Shown here: positions 27,712 to 43,776 of the stretch, in pieces
How positions within the stretch are numbered: position 1 is the stretch's first letter
How the letters are laid out: each line of letters opens with the position of its first letter
Assembly: GCF_000243695.2 (NCBI RefSeq)
Contig: NZ_AHMN02000021.1
Location: forward strand, 1-50,040
Length of the DNA stretch: 50,040 nucleotides
Direction: 5' to 3'
Source of the DNA: Leptospira kirschneri serovar Cynopteri str. 3522 CT
Lineage (GTDB): Bacteria > Spirochaetota > Leptospiria > Leptospirales > Leptospiraceae
Notes under the pieces: model-generated
Seen by the model: only the letters and a program-made list of their open reading frames with translations
The model's database searches: none
Told to the model about the DNA's origin: nothing
Translations under genes and position numbers: made by a program

Positions 27712-28758
27712 TTATTTTTTTACTTTAGATTCGTATAAAATGCGGATCAGTTCTGTTTCGGATAACGTGAGTTCTTTATTTCTCCTCGCCATAATTTTGC
27801 GAGCGTCTCTGAGAAACAAATCTAGAATATAAGGTTGTCCCGATTCGGCCCAGGTGAAAGGTGAAATGTAGCCTCCGATTCTGGACGATACTACGTTTGA
27901 TCCAAAGTCTATTACAGTTCCGGTATTTAACATTACTCCGATTGCGATCTTACAATAGTCTCCGATCACCGAACCGAACTTAATGGAACCTGTGATACAT
28001 TCGTCTTGTTCTTCTCTAATTTTTACAACTCCGTAGTTGTTCTTTAAATCGGATGTGGTTGCGAGTGCGCCTATATTTACCCAGCTTCCTAAAATGGAAT
28101 GTCCTAAAAATCCTTCGTGATGTTTGTTCGTAAAATCTCCGATCAAACAAGTTCCGACTTCTCCTCCGATTCTACAAGTCGCTCCGATACTTGTGGCTCC
28201 TGTAATTCTTACATTGTCTATGTGGGAATTCGGTCCGATATAAACTGGACCTTCGATGAACGAAAAAGAAGTGATCTTTACGTCTTTGTCAACGATCACC
28301 GGTCCGGACGTTGTATCAAATACTACACCTGGGTATACGGTCGCAGATGGATGAACATGCAAATGTTTTGATTTTCCGACTACGTGAAAGTGATTTGATT
28401 TTACTTTGAGTTTTCGAATCCATTTTCGAACGTCTTTACTGAGTTCTAGATCTGCTTCTATGTTTTTTGCGATTCCATCGATTAAGTTCCAGGGCAAACA
28501 GGATTCTGGAGATAATACTAAGTCCACGTCCTTTTCATCATAAGGAAGAAGTTTTGGATTTCTTTCTAAGAAGGCTTGTTGAAAGGTTATATTGGAATGA
28601 GCGTAAAAGATTTTTGCGTCTTGGTAAATTTCTTTTGTTCTTTGGATCGTATTCAAAATTCCGTTTCGAATTTCGGAAAAAGATCGAATACGAGTTAAAG
28701 ATCGTAAACCAGCCGGAACCTCTCTTTCATCGATGAGAATTCTCTGAACTTTGGGCAT
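27712..28758 (-). CDS. alternative GlmU-like left-handed beta-helix protein
   Basis: A 348-residue protein of the family I know as the alternative bacterial GlmU (UDP-GlcNAc diphosphorylase / glucosamine-1-phosphate acetyltransferase family). The N-terminal 120 residues are short and without the GxGTRM nucleotidyltransferase signature. From about 140 to 320 run hexapeptide repeats of a left-handed beta-helix, with [45 protein letters not shown] and [10 protein letters not shown], where the acetyl-CoA site of this family lies. Placed six bases after glmS. With the short GlmU at 11030 lacking this half, I infer that this gene supplies glucosamine-1-phosphate acetylation. That is inference from context. 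Confidence 0.8.
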   Translation of the reverse strand: MPKVQRILIDEREVPAGLRSLTRIRSFSEIRNGILNTIQRTKEIYQDAKIFYAHSNITFQQAFLERNPKLLPYDEKDVDLVLSPESCLPWNLIDGIAKNIEADLELSKDVRKWIRKLKVKSNHFHVVGKSKHLHVHPSATVYPGVVFDTTSGPVIVDKDVKITSFSFIEGPVYIGPNSHIDNVRITGATSIGATCRIGGEVGTCLIGDFTNKHHEGFLGHSILGSWVNIGALATTSDLKNNYGVVKIREEQDECITGSIKFGSVIGDYCKIAIGVMLNTGTVIDFGSNVVSSRIGGYISPFTWAESGQPYILDLFLRDARKIMARRNKELTLSETELIRILYESKVKK

Positions 28759-28764
28759 GGTAGT

Positions 28765-31982
<3,218 letters not shown>

Positions 31983-32012
31983 AGAGGTTTGAATTGCTCC
32001 GGAAAAGGATTA

Positions 32013-32097
<85 letters not shown>

Positions 32098-32101
32098 TGT
32101 T

Positions 32102-32383
<282 letters not shown>

Positions 32384-32466
32384 ATTGAATGAGTTTTTAC
32401 AGGTTTTCTGTACCTGGCCCTCTGTCAAATGAATTCTTTTTAGACTCTTTTTTAAAACCTTAAAAA

Positions 32467-32482
32467 CGTGGTAGTTCCCACA
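32467..32482. repeat. D palindrome
   Basis: CGTGGTAGTTCCCACA followed by GATTAAGCCTCTTTA, close to the extension at 5502. Confidence 0.7.
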
Positions 32483-32526
32483 GATTAAGCCTCTTTAAGT
32501 GGTTATGTTTTGAGCCGTTTCTGTTT

Positions 32527-32542
32527 TGTGTGAGTTCCCACA
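32527..32542. repeat. D palindrome, variant
   Basis: TGTGTGAGTTCCCACA followed again by GATTAAG. Confidence 0.6.
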
Positions 32543-32882
32543 GATTAAGTCGCATTACAAATTTTTAAACATTCATTTTTTGTGATTCGAGTTGGGGAGT
32601 TCCCACATTTATTTTTTATGGAAAAATCAGGTTTTTATAAAATGGATCTTTTACGTCTTACTCACATTATCTTATATTTTTTTGAAATAGACCCTAAATT
32701 CTAATCTTTTGAATTAAACTCATACTATCATTTTCATACTTTTCTACTGAGTTCCGATTGATAATATTTAACTACTGAAAGCACGTCATGGTCACCTTGA
32801 ATTGATTTGCGATAAGATCGTCGTTTAAAAGCGGAAATCTCAACAACTTTATTCTATAGTTCTCTCAGAAATGAATCCTTTC

Positions 32883-32903
32883 GAACGGTTTTCGGAACCG
32901 TTC
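32883..32903 (+). promoter_or_regulatory. leader hairpin before the ribosome site
   Basis: GAACGGTT-TTCGG-AACCGTTC is a perfect 8-bp stem ending five bases before AAGGAGG (32908-32914) of the next gene. There is no T-run, so it is not a terminator; it could tune translation or mRNA stability. Confidence 0.6.
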
Positions 32904-32920
32904 TGATAAGGAGGATCGAT

Positions 32921-34401
<1,481 letters not shown>

Positions 34402-34413
34402 GAGATAACTCCT

Positions 34414-35205
34414 ATGGAACCTTTACAAAGCTCCGAAATCAAAGCCGTTCTTGATAAATTGAGGACGGAATATTCTGAAAATTCAAAAAAGAATCCGAAA
34501 GCTTTTGATCTGAAAGCGTTTGAATCCAGACTTACCATGATTCTTCAACAAAAAGGAAATCTTTCTTTATTCCTCAAGGATGAGATTCAATTTTTAGAAA
34601 CCTTAAAAGCCAAACAGAAGGAAATAGAAGATAAGAAACAAGCCGCTAAAGGAGATACGATCAATAAGATCTTGGAAGAACAGGAAGCAAAACTCAAAAA
34701 ATACCAGAGAATTGATTTTCATCCTTTGGCTAAACCTGAGATCCGTTATTTTTACGGAGCTATTCTTTCCTTTACCGAAACCGAATTACCTGCTTTGACT
34801 TATATTTTTAAAGGGACGCCTGAGTTTTCTATCTTCAAAGATATGATCGCAATCGTTGAAAGAATGGGAATTAGTAGAAGGGGTTTACCTTCGATCCGAA
34901 TTGGTGAACACGTCAAAGCTTTGTTAGACGCCAACGGAAATCAAAGTGCTATGGAAAAAGACGGACAAAATCTTTTGAAAGAAGTTTGTATCGCTTTGAA
35001 AGGAATTATAACTTCTGCTCGTGAATGTATCGATAAAAAGAGAATCTCTCAAACTCTTTCTGTCAAAATTGACGAGAAAGAATTCCCGAAAGCCGCTGAA
35101 TCCTATCAGAATTTAGTTTTCGGAATCGCTCTCGAAAAAATAATAGCACGAGCCGACGCGATCATTCGAGATTTTCGAATGGCCGAAATTACTGGTTTGG
35201 GGTAA
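34414..35205 (+). CDS. uncharacterised helical protein
   Basis: A 263-residue, lysine- and glutamate-rich protein, mostly helical. A coiled-coil segment (about residues 50-100, with [16 protein letters not shown]) is followed by a more globular part ([39 protein letters not shown]). GGAGATAACTCCT leads to the ATG. No signal or membrane segment. It ends two bases before the glycosyltransferase gene. No family was recognised. Confidence 0.78.
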   Translation: MEPLQSSEIKAVLDKLRTEYSENSKKNPKAFDLKAFESRLTMILQQKGNLSLFLKDEIQFLETLKAKQKEIEDKKQAAKGDTINKILEEQEAKLKKYQRIDFHPLAKPEIRYFYGAILSFTETELPALTYIFKGTPEFSIFKDMIAIVERMGISRRGLPSIRIGEHVKALLDANGNQSAMEKDGQNLLKEVCIALKGIITSARECIDKKRISQTLSVKIDEKEFPKAAESYQNLVFGIALEKIIARADAIIRDFRMAEITGLG

Positions 35206-35207
35206 GT

Positions 35208-35903
35208 ATGAAAGTTTCCATTGTCATTCCTTGTTATAACGAAAAAAATACGATTCGTAATATTCTGGAAACTGTGAAAAAAGTCCCGATCAAAAATAAG
35301 GAAATCATTCTTGTGGACGATTGTTCCAAAGATGGTACGAGGGATTTACTCCAATCTCCCGCTTTTAAAAAGTTGGCTAATCAGATCATCTTTCACGAAG
35401 TCAATCAGGGAAAAGGGGCCGCGTTAAGAACTGGTTTTAAGTCAGCGACCGGAGACATCGTTATCGTTCAAGACGCCGACTTAGAATACGATCCGTTTGA
35501 AATTCCAGAAGTGATCGATCCGATTTACAAAGGTAAGGCGGACGTCGTTTTTGGAAGTAGATTTTTGGGAGGCCGTCCGCATAGAGTTGTTTATTATTGG
35601 CATCGCCTGGGGAATATGGTGTTAACCACTCTTTCCAATATGTTTACCAATATCAATTTAACAGATATGGAAACCTGCTACAAAGCATTTCGTCGAGAAA
35701 TCATTCAATCGATTGATATTAAGGAAAATCGTTTTGGATTTGAACCCGAAATTACCGCGAAGGTTGCGAAAATTCCGGACATTCGGATTTTTGAAGTGGG
35801 TATTTCTTATTACGGTAGAACTTACGCGGAAGGAAAAAAGATCGGTTGGAAAGACGGTTTTCGTGCGATTTATTGCATTTTACGTTATAATCTTTTTGAT
35901 TGA
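35208..35903 (+). CDS. GT2-family glycosyltransferase (dolichol-phosphate-mannose synthase-like)
   Basis: A 231-residue GT-A-fold enzyme without C-terminal membrane helices, so it likely acts on the cytoplasmic face of the inner membrane. Motifs: [29 protein letters not shown], the [12 protein letters not shown] donor loop, [12 protein letters not shown] with the DxD metal site, VFGSRFLGG, and [13 protein letters not shown]. The nearest group I can name makes polyprenyl-phosphate sugars. It is last of the four-gene operon. Donor sugar unknown; such an enzyme could feed GT-C transferases like the one at 5810. Confidence 0.9.
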   Translation: MKVSIVIPCYNEKNTIRNILETVKKVPIKNKEIILVDDCSKDGTRDLLQSPAFKKLANQIIFHEVNQGKGAALRTGFKSATGDIVIVQDADLEYDPFEIPEVIDPIYKGKADVVFGSRFLGGRPHRVVYYWHRLGNMVLTTLSNMFTNINLTDMETCYKAFRREIIQSIDIKENRFGFEPEITAKVAKIPDIRIFEVGISYYGRTYAEGKKIGWKDGFRAIYCILRYNLFD

Positions 35904-35948
35904 GACCGAAGCGTTTTTCTCAAAATTCCAGAAAGACATCAACTTAAG

Positions 35949-36222
<274 letters not shown>

Positions 36223-36378
36223 GTAAATTATAATATTTTGATTCCTCAAATATTTAGTTTTAAGATGTGAAATCGTAACGCGTTTGTAGATCAAATAGGG
36301 TGGGTTCCTGCTCGGATTTTAACTTCATTCAAAATAAAAAAGACAGGACCGGACTTGCTACGCGAAAAAGGCCTTCGG

Positions 36379-36406
36379 CATAACTTTTCTTACGGAAAAA
36401 AGTTAT
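36379..36406. repeat. 10-bp inverted repeat in a GC-richer segment
   Basis: CATAACTTTT-CTTACGGA-AAAAGTTATG, perfect arms with an 8-base loop, inside a segment (about 36330-36450) of higher GC than its surroundings. Unknown role. Confidence 0.65.
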
Positions 36407-36468
36407 GTGTGGGTCGCCCGCCATGGACGACTGCTTTGCGCAGGTTCCTATCACAGGGTTTTTTAGTA

Positions 36469-36562
36469 AAATGTGGGAACTACTGCAAATTTTGGGGTAT
36501 TACAGTTGATTTTGAAAATGTGGGAGCTACTGCAATGCAAACTTGGGGTATTGCAGTTAACT
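36469..36562. repeat. imperfect direct repeat with D motifs
   Basis: AAATGTGGGAACTACTGCAA...TTGGGGTATTACAGTTGA at 36469-36512 recurs as AAATGTGGGAGCTACTGCAA...TTGGGGTATTGCAGTTAA at 36516-36562. Each unit starts with a D motif variant (36472-36487, 36519-36534). Confidence 0.75.
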
Positions 36563-36745
36563 GAAGTGAATTTTTCTAGATGAAATCTTTTTCAGAGTTT
36601 TTTAGAAAATTAAAGAATTATATTATAATATTTTTCTTAAATACTTGTTGAATGATGGTTGGAGAGTAGGCGACTTTAAAAAAGTACACGTTTTCTCTTG
36701 TGATTTACATTAAGCATATTTTCTTTTTGCAAAAGTTTTTAAGAC

Positions 36746-37837
36746 CTACTTTAAAAAATTTGCGGTCGTATCTGGATAAATTTGAGAAGCTAAAATAAAA
36801 ATAAAAACGCTGACTGCGATTCCCATCGAAGCAAACAATACGTCTTTTCCTACTTTTCGAAATGTTTCCAAATAAGGAAGATCTCTAAAAGTCATAAAAT
36901 TAAGAATGATTTCTCTTCCTGCTAACATTCCTAAAAATACCCAAGTAGTAGACATGGGCATTTTACTCCATTCGTGGAAAACGATTAGAATTGTTCCATA
37001 AACCAAATCCACGATCGTCGCCGCTTTGGACCATTGAATATCCGATTTTTCAGTTACTAGTTCTTGGATGGTTCCTCCATTTGTGTAAAGAATGATTCCC
37101 AGAGCAGCGACTAACATAAACATTGCGAGGATGAATTCTAAGATGGAAAGTTGTCTAGGTAAATAAATAACAATATTGGCTGCGTCTTGTCGCAACCATG
37201 CGATCCAAAGATAAATCGTAGATAACCATTGAAAAAGCGCCCAACGTTTTTCACTTTTAGGATCGGGAACGTGATCTTCCTTGTATTCTTTGGGATCAAC
37301 TTTTACCAGAATTCCCCAGACGAGTATCGCGACACCGAACGCTATTCCGTAACCAAAAAATGATTTAGTCAGCATCTTTTCGATATTACTTCCGCCAAAA
37401 AGTCCTAAGATTAAAAAAGTAGTGGAGATAGGAGATTTTAATCGGGTAATCACTACTAAAATCAAAGGAGCTAAAAGTTGTATCAAATTGAATCGCCGAA
37501 CTTCTGGAAAATTTTCCAAACGTCCAAAATGGATCTGAGTATCGTTCCAAATCCAAGCGGCTAAAAAAATGACGATCACAGTTCCGCCTAAGACGACTAA
37601 CTTTACAATCCAATGAACATTTTTTTTACTTTCTATAAAGGTTCCTACTGTTTGTACTGCGTCGTTTCCCGCGACAGAAAACGCACTGATAAAAAATGCA
37701 AACCAACCTAAATAATAAGAGGGAAATCCAAATTGATAAGAGACAATCATCAAAGTTCCAGCGATCGCAACCAAAGAATAAAATCGAATTTGATCCCGAA
37801 TGCTAGGATGTTGAAAGTCTATTTCATTTTGTTTCAT
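36746..37837 (-). CDS. PiT-like inorganic phosphate transporter
   Basis: A 363-residue membrane protein with about ten helices. Two inverted halves carry PiT hallmarks: SVAGNDAVQTVGTF (about residues 54-67; PiT consensus GxNDxxNxxG) and KSPISTTFLILG in the first half, MPMSTTWVFLGMLAGRE in the second. The second half has WLRQDAANIVIYLPR, where the aspartate-asparagine pair is rearranged relative to canonical GANDxAN. A polar cytoplasmic loop lies near residues 180-200. PiT carriers move phosphate with protons or sodium; divergent second-half motif leaves substrate open (sulfate or other anions). GNAT gene lies upstream on the same strand, 84 bases away. Confidence 0.78.
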   Translation of the reverse strand: MKQNEIDFQHPSIRDQIRFYSLVAIAGTLMIVSYQFGFPSYYLGWFAFFISAFSVAGNDAVQTVGTFIESKKNVHWIVKLVVLGGTVIVIFLAAWIWNDTQIHFGRLENFPEVRRFNLIQLLAPLILVVITRLKSPISTTFLILGLFGGSNIEKMLTKSFFGYGIAFGVAILVWGILVKVDPKEYKEDHVPDPKSEKRWALFQWLSTIYLWIAWLRQDAANIVIYLPRQLSILEFILAMFMLVAALGIILYTNGGTIQELVTEKSDIQWSKAATIVDLVYGTILIVFHEWSKMPMSTTWVFLGMLAGREIILNFMTFRDLPYLETFRKVGKDVLFASMGIAVSVFIFILASQIYPDTTANFLK

Positions 37838-37890
37838 TGAAAAAGGTATCTACAAAGCAAATGCTTAAAAAGATACTAATAAAACTCCAG

Positions 37891-37919
37891 AACTCCCGTC
37901 AAGGTGTTCCGGAGAGTTG
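37891..37919 (-). terminator. weak possible terminator after the acyltransferase gene
   Basis: On the minus strand AACTCTCCGG and CGGGAGTT form a bulged stem just after the stop at 37922, but the T-run (GTTTTATTAG) begins about seven bases after the stem. Moderate evidence only. Confidence 0.35.
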
Positions 37920-37921
37920 TT

Positions 37922-38692
37922 TTAATATAGAAAACGTTTTCCGTATTTGGATTCTATATCTCGAATATCGAATAGTATAAAAAAGTCTATGGTTTTAAAA
38001 ACCTTGTCCAATGCCGGAGTTCCACAAATCTGAGCCCCCGCTCTGAGGTAACCTTTGATCAATGCAGGAACTCTTTTATGAACCGCGTCCGATTGGTAGT
38101 TAGGATCGAAACCGGGAATTTCAAAATTTGGAAGTGGTGTTATATCAAATTCTTTTCCAACGAGAGCGTTCTTATCTTTTAGATACGCATAAACTTCGTT
38201 TGCCGACTGTACATCCGTTTGATGTATAGAGCCGCATCCGAAAAGGTATCTAACGTTATATTTTTGCATATACGCTCCGAGTCCCGCCCAAAGCATAGAG
38301 ATCACGGAACCGTCTCTATATTCTGGATGAACACAACTTCTTCCGATCTCTGCGGTTTCGGCGTCCAATTCGTAAATTTTTGTAATGTCAAATTCGTTGT
38401 CTGAATAAAAACCTAAATTTTGTTTTGCAACGGATCTTCTTAAAATTCGATAAGTTCCTACAATTTTGTTTTCTTGGTTTTTATCGATTACGATCAAATG
38501 GTCGCAGAAAAGATCATATTCGTCCCTATCTTTACGAGTTGCAGCGGATTGAGGAAGTCCTTCTCCTAATTCGAGATTGAAAACTTCATAACGAAGTGCA
38601 AGAGTTCGTTCTATTTCCAATTGGTTTTCGGCGATCCGAACTTCCAGTTTTCGTTCTGTTTTGATCTTGTTATTCACGAAACCAGTTCCCAT
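37922..38692 (-). CDS. GNAT/OlsB-like N-acyltransferase
   Basis: A 256-residue GNAT-fold protein of the ornithine lipid synthase OlsB / hemolysin-like group: [27 protein letters not shown], the CDHLIVID strand, [20 protein letters not shown], and [21 protein letters not shown], all group hallmarks. OlsB transfers a 3-hydroxyacyl group from ACP to ornithine to give lyso-ornithine lipid; no olsA acyltransferase lies nearby, so the acceptor is unproved. AAGGAG lies 8 bases before the ATG. Probably cytoplasmic or membrane-peripheral. Confidence 0.8.
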   Translation of the reverse strand: MGTGFVNNKIKTERKLEVRIAENQLEIERTLALRYEVFNLELGEGLPQSAATRKDRDEYDLFCDHLIVIDKNQENKIVGTYRILRRSVAKQNLGFYSDNEFDITKIYELDAETAEIGRSCVHPEYRDGSVISMLWAGLGAYMQKYNVRYLFGCGSIHQTDVQSANEVYAYLKDKNALVGKEFDITPLPNFEIPGFDPNYQSDAVHKRVPALIKGYLRAGAQICGTPALDKVFKTIDFFILFDIRDIESKYGKRFLY

Positions 38693-38771
38693 AATAGTAA
38701 CTCCTTCGGTTTTAGAATATTCAAAATACTATTCGTTTTTTTTACGTTTAGATTACATAGGAAATAAATTT

Positions 38772-38937
38772 CTGTGACCCGCGGGTGTATAAAAATAATA
38801 CCAAAAATAAACGATCGGCTTTGTAAAGGTGTAGAAAATTTCAAAAATTGCGTTGAATCCGGAATTGTTGTTTTTTTGAAGTAGATCCTACATTCTAAGT
38901 TTTGAAACAAGCCAACCATAATATTACTTTCATAATA
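38772..38937. mobile_element. family B element, degenerate copy
   Basis: GTGACCCGCGGGTGTATAAA at the left replaces the usual end; the interior (AATAATACC, GTAGAAAATTTC, CATTCTAAGTTTTGAAACAAG) follows the 2841 subtype. The right end is lost. Confidence 0.55.
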
Positions 38938-38949
38938 GTTGAAAAAAAT

Positions 38950-39055
38950 TTGGGTAAATTCGGCTGTCATGGGTAAGGCCGCCACGGGCTCGCTCCTGGT
39001 CAATAAATTGCATGCAGAAAACGTTATACAACAATCGTTTTTAGTTTCAATTTAT
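38950..39055. repeat. family C repeat, partial copy
   Basis: TTTGGGTAAATTCGGCTGTC through CAATAAATTGCATGCAGAAA to GTTTCAATTTAT, ending exactly where family A copy 6 begins. Confidence 0.6.
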
Positions 39056-39148
39056 TAGAATTGTTAAAAAATGAATTTTCTATTTCATGGAAATGATTGA
39101 TTGAGGCAGTTTTGTTAATTTGAACTGTAAAATTTTTTAACAACTCTA
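39056..39148. mobile_element. family A MITE-like element, copy 6
   Basis: TA-GAATTGTTAAAAAAT to TTTTTTAACAACTC-TA, 93 bp. The C repeat on its left does not resume on its right. Confidence 0.8.
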
Positions 39149-39169
39149 ACATCCAAAACTTTCGCCTAA

Positions 39170-39964
39170 CTAGGATTCAACGGCGCTGAGTTTGATCGTA
39201 TCTAAGATTTTGGCTACTTTCTTGTCGAATTTTTTATTGAATACAAAAGAGTTCAAAGTTTTTTCAAGAAATAGAATCATTTCAACGGCTTTCCATTTAA
39301 GAACTTCTTTATGATTTTGGATTTTACCAGAATGAAGATCGATGGAAATTCCTCGAATGGATTGGTTTTTAAAATCCCTTCTGAGCGCGATAAATAGGGC
39401 TTGCGACTCGGGGGTTAAAAATCTGAATTTTTTAGAAAAAAGTACTGCGTCGTGAAAGTATTCGGGTCGAATTACCGAGCCGTTTAATTTAAGAGATAAA
39501 ATTAAAAAACCTATAAAGTCTGAAATCTGATGAAAAATTCCAAGGCCAGGAACGTCCTGTCCGGGATACAATCTACTTTTATCCATAGTTTGAGATTTCG
39601 GATGACGTGTCTGTAGCCAATTTATGATCAGATACTTCTCTTTGAAAAAGTAGTCGTTGATCTCTAATCTATATTCTTGAATGCTTAAACGGAGATGTAA
39701 TAAAATTTCCTTATCGGAAATTAAGACGAGTCTTTGAAAATCTTCTCCCATACCTGAAATTTCAAGTTGAACTTTTAGATAACCTTTCTTTCTAATTTCA
39801 GGAAGAATCCCGGTGATTTCTAGTAGTTCTAATATATTTTCTCTTGTTAGAGAATTAAAAAGATCACCTTCTTGATACGAAAAGATAGAACCGTCCGCAC
39901 TGGTTAGAAATTCGTCATATACGAAATCAAAAAATCTAGGATTACCGTAACTCGGTTTGGTCAT
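39170..39964 (-). CDS. uncharacterised cytoplasmic protein
   Basis: 264 residues with no signal or membrane segment. The first part (FFDFVYDEFLTSADGSIFSY, ENILELLEITGILPEIRK) and the central RLYPGQDVPGLGIFHQISDF and LNGSVIRPEYFHDAVLFSKK give the look of a globular alpha/beta protein; the C-terminus is a lysine-rich helix. No ribosome site is evident upstream of the ATG. It stands alone. I do not recognise the family; the unbroken frame and normal codon use argue for a real gene. Confidence 0.75.
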   Translation of the reverse strand: MTKPSYGNPRFFDFVYDEFLTSADGSIFSYQEGDLFNSLTRENILELLEITGILPEIRKKGYLKVQLEISGMGEDFQRLVLISDKEILLHLRLSIQEYRLEINDYFFKEKYLIINWLQTRHPKSQTMDKSRLYPGQDVPGLGIFHQISDFIGFLILSLKLNGSVIRPEYFHDAVLFSKKFRFLTPESQALFIALRRDFKNQSIRGISIDLHSGKIQNHKEVLKWKAVEMILFLEKTLNSFVFNKKFDKKVAKILDTIKLSAVES

Positions 39965-40414
39965 GATGATATAATAAAGCCAAAGAGATTTAAAATGAAG
40001 TCTTTTTATTTCACGATTCCATCAAAATCTTTGAGTATTTTTTTTTTCAAGGAGAATCTCTAAGTCAAAAAATTGCAAACCATAAGATCGATTAACTCTA
40101 AGATTTGCAAAACGGTTTCGTTTAAATTTCCTTTCTCCTATCAGAAATATTGAGTGATATAACAGAATGCAGAATTCTTTTATCTAAGTTTAGATTTGAT
40201 CTCAAAAATACCTTAGAAAGATTGTAATCGGTATTTAAATAGAGATGAAGTATTTTTTTTGAGACCAGTTTTTAGTAATTTCCTCTTTACTAGTTTCTAT
40301 AAAATTGAGTATCTTAAATTTTAAAACAAATTCTAACTTAAAACGGATCTTTGGGTACTTGATTATATATGGCTCTGAGTAGTAGTTTCTAAAAACGAAG
40401 ACAATCTATAATTT
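39965..40414. other. AT-rich gap
   Basis: No gene, repeat family or RNA structure was recognised here, apart from a repeat of TACTTGATTATATA(T)GGCTCTGAGTA-type sequence near 40358 resembling 5400-5420. Confidence 0.5.
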
Positions 40415-41266
40415 TTATAGGATGGATTTTAATACTTGGTCCGGAGCCTCTACTTGAGGGTAGTGACCAATTCCTGAAAGTTCTACTATGTCCGCCGAAG
40501 GAACAAGTTCTTTATATCGTTTTACGATATTTATACCGCTGATCGGATCTTCTATACCATTGATCATTCGAATTGGGATCGGAGAGTTGAGCAAAGCACC
40601 TACCCAACGCGACCTGTTTATTTTTCTTTCTTGCATGTATCGAATCAACTTATAGGCAATTTTTTCTCCTCCGTCGAAAGAAACTAACTCCCAGAATTGA
40701 TCCAATTCTTCAAGACTCGGTTTTGTATTTATTCCGAAAACGGAAGAAAAACTTTTTTGAAAAGACTTACGGTTCATAAATTCGGAAAGAACCCATCCCA
40801 AAGGACTGTGTAATAGTTTTTGTATGAACTTAGGTCTATGAGATTCCGGAAAAACTCCTCCATTGAGTAAAGTGATCGTTTGGATTTTCAGTCCTTTTTT
40901 TCCCGATTTTTTTCTATCTATAAAACGTGCGAGTAATTCCTGCGTTACTGTATCTCCTAAATCATGTGCGAGAATTTTGGTTTCTACGATTCCTTTGTCG
41001 CTTAACAATTTTTCGATTATATCCGCTTGTAAAAAAATAGAATAATCGATTTTAGGTTTGGATGAAAATCCAAATCCTAACAGGTCTAGAGCGATAACTC
41101 TTCTATTTTTAGAAAGTGGTCGCCAGATTTTTTCCCAATCAAAAGATGCGGTTGGAAACCCGTGGATCAAAAGTATATTTTCACCTTTACCTTCTTCTTT
41201 TGAAAAAATTTTCCAGTTTTGATAAGAAAAATATTCTCCGGATTGTTTCCATTTCTCTAAGCTCAT
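40415..41266 (-). CDS. alpha/beta hydrolase with aspartate nucleophile (MEST-like)
   Basis: 283 residues, alpha/beta hydrolase fold. LLIHGFPTASFDW gives the oxyanion region, VIALDLLGFGFSSKP the second strand, and the nucleophile elbow reads AHDLGDTV, so the nucleophile should be aspartate, as in haloalkane dehalogenases, epoxide hydrolases and the MEST group, rather than serine. The HDLGDTV version is the one I recall from MEST-like proteins. The acid is probably in GIEDPISG and the histidine in GIGHYPQVEAP. No signal peptide. GGAG lies 7 bases before the ATG. Substrate unknown. Confidence 0.82.
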   Translation of the reverse strand: MSLEKWKQSGEYFSYQNWKIFSKEEGKGENILLIHGFPTASFDWEKIWRPLSKNRRVIALDLLGFGFSSKPKIDYSIFLQADIIEKLLSDKGIVETKILAHDLGDTVTQELLARFIDRKKSGKKGLKIQTITLLNGGVFPESHRPKFIQKLLHSPLGWVLSEFMNRKSFQKSFSSVFGINTKPSLEELDQFWELVSFDGGEKIAYKLIRYMQERKINRSRWVGALLNSPIPIRMINGIEDPISGINIVKRYKELVPSADIVELSGIGHYPQVEAPDQVLKSIL

Positions 41267-41867
41267 ACGATCTCCGTTTTACCACTCGAATTGATTATAA
41301 TAGAGTGTCAAAAATTTTGTCTTTAAACTGTAATTTGTCCCAAAATTCATGGTACTTTATTATATAAGACTATTAAAAAGTACTTCTATTAAAGTCCAGA
41401 AAGGATCATAGCCCAATTGTATTTTTTCATAAAATCACCGTTTTGCGATCTTTATAAAAATTAAAATCTATTTTATAAAGTTTCCTAAAAGTCTTTCCAA
41501 AACATTAAAGAAATCTGTTACAATTATTTGGCAAGTTTTTAACAAATCGAGATTGTTACGTTTGGATGTGGTTTTTCTAAATGCGCCTTGTGGTTGAGTT
41601 TTTGGATCCAAAAAATAGTTTGATTCAAAATGAAAGGTATTCCTTGAGCCGCATAAAATTAGAACTTGTCCCAAAACAGTCCAATGTGGAAACTACTACC
41701 AATTTAACGAGATTAGAACTACTTGAAAGTTTGCAAATTGCCAAATGTGATCTAATTTGTAGGAACTACTCCGTTTGATTAAAAATTTCTAAGGAATTAT
41801 CGCATAAAATTCTTTAAGGTTTTAGACAAGCTTTAAATACCGTGGGTTTTTATTGTAAAACGCTGTT

Positions 41868-41930
41868 TCATGAAATGATCGATTGAAGTAATTCTGTTGA
41901 TCTCCGCTATGGAATTTTTCAATAGCTCTA
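41868..41930. mobile_element. family A element, right part only
   Basis: TGAAATGATCGATTGAAGTA to GGAATTTTTCAATAGCTC-TA; the left end is missing. Confidence 0.6.
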
Positions 41931-42002
41931 TTATAGATTTTTAATTCTTTTTATTGTTAAATTATCAATCAGAAATGTTTTAATGTTGTGATGAAGCATC
42001 AA

Positions 42003-42250
42003 TTAACGTGAGTTAGGTATATTCTGATTCGAAAGTGATTGAAGTGTAGAGAAACCCGGCAGAACGCTTTCCTATGGATCGCGTTGGAAACTCAGTAAAA
42101 CGCTCTCTCAAACTCAGCGTCTCGCTTCTATTGGCGCTCGACAGATCGCGTTTTAAATTAAAACTTAAAAAAAATATCGTATTAAGTTTCTTTCATACAA
42201 TTTATTGACTGGAGCTGAAAGCGCGGTCCCGCAAAGCTGAATTCACATTA
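42003..42250. repeat. family C repeat, copy 6
   Basis: Left end TTAACGTGAGTTAGGTATAT, right end AATTCACATTA. Interior has ACTCAGTAAAACGCTCTCTC, CTCAGCGTCTCGCTTC and TTTATTGACTGGAGCTGAAA, matching 2391-2608 in inverse. Confidence 0.75.
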
Positions 42251-42317
42251 TTGGATTGGTTCTTTATTATGTAGTTTTAAGTAGGATCAATTTTGTTGAA
42301 TTTTGATGGGATGGAAC

Positions 42318-42420
42318 GTTTCGAACGAAACATTGGGTGTCGGGTCGACTTTGGAGCAAAGTGGAAAGGTTAGGGGCCGTTTGGTTCTTAGGTCATCTAA
42401 ACTCTGATACTTGAATCAGA
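42318..42420 (+). promoter_or_regulatory. possible structured leader of the deaminase gene
   Basis: GTTTCG-AA-CGAAAC (42318-42331) and TCTGAT-ACTTGA-ATCAGA (42403-42420) are perfect short inverted repeats flanking a GC-richer stretch (GGGTGTCGGGTCGACTTTGG) in an otherwise AT-rich gap. No known riboswitch was matched. Confidence 0.35.
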
Positions 42421-42456
42421 ATTGAAATCTTTTCCTGGAAAATATATATTGCCTTA

Positions 42457-43776
<1,320 letters not shown>

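Larger units (their letters stand above)
38693..39169. other. gap made almost wholly of stacked repeats
   Basis: A degenerate B element (38772-38937), a partial C repeat (38950-39055) and family A copy 6 (39056-39148) lie end to end. Frames in this stretch are rejected. Confidence 0.65.
41267..42456. other. 1.2-kb gap upstream of the deaminase gene
   Basis: Contains D-like motifs (near 41683 and 41758), a partial family A element (41868-41930), family C copy 6 (42003-42250), and leader hairpins near 42318 and 42403. Frames at 41468 and 41581 are rejected. Confidence 0.6.

Noticed and set aside
36355..36564. 69-codon frame with basic residues
   Set aside because: It spans the hairpin and the tandem D repeats; not a credible protein.
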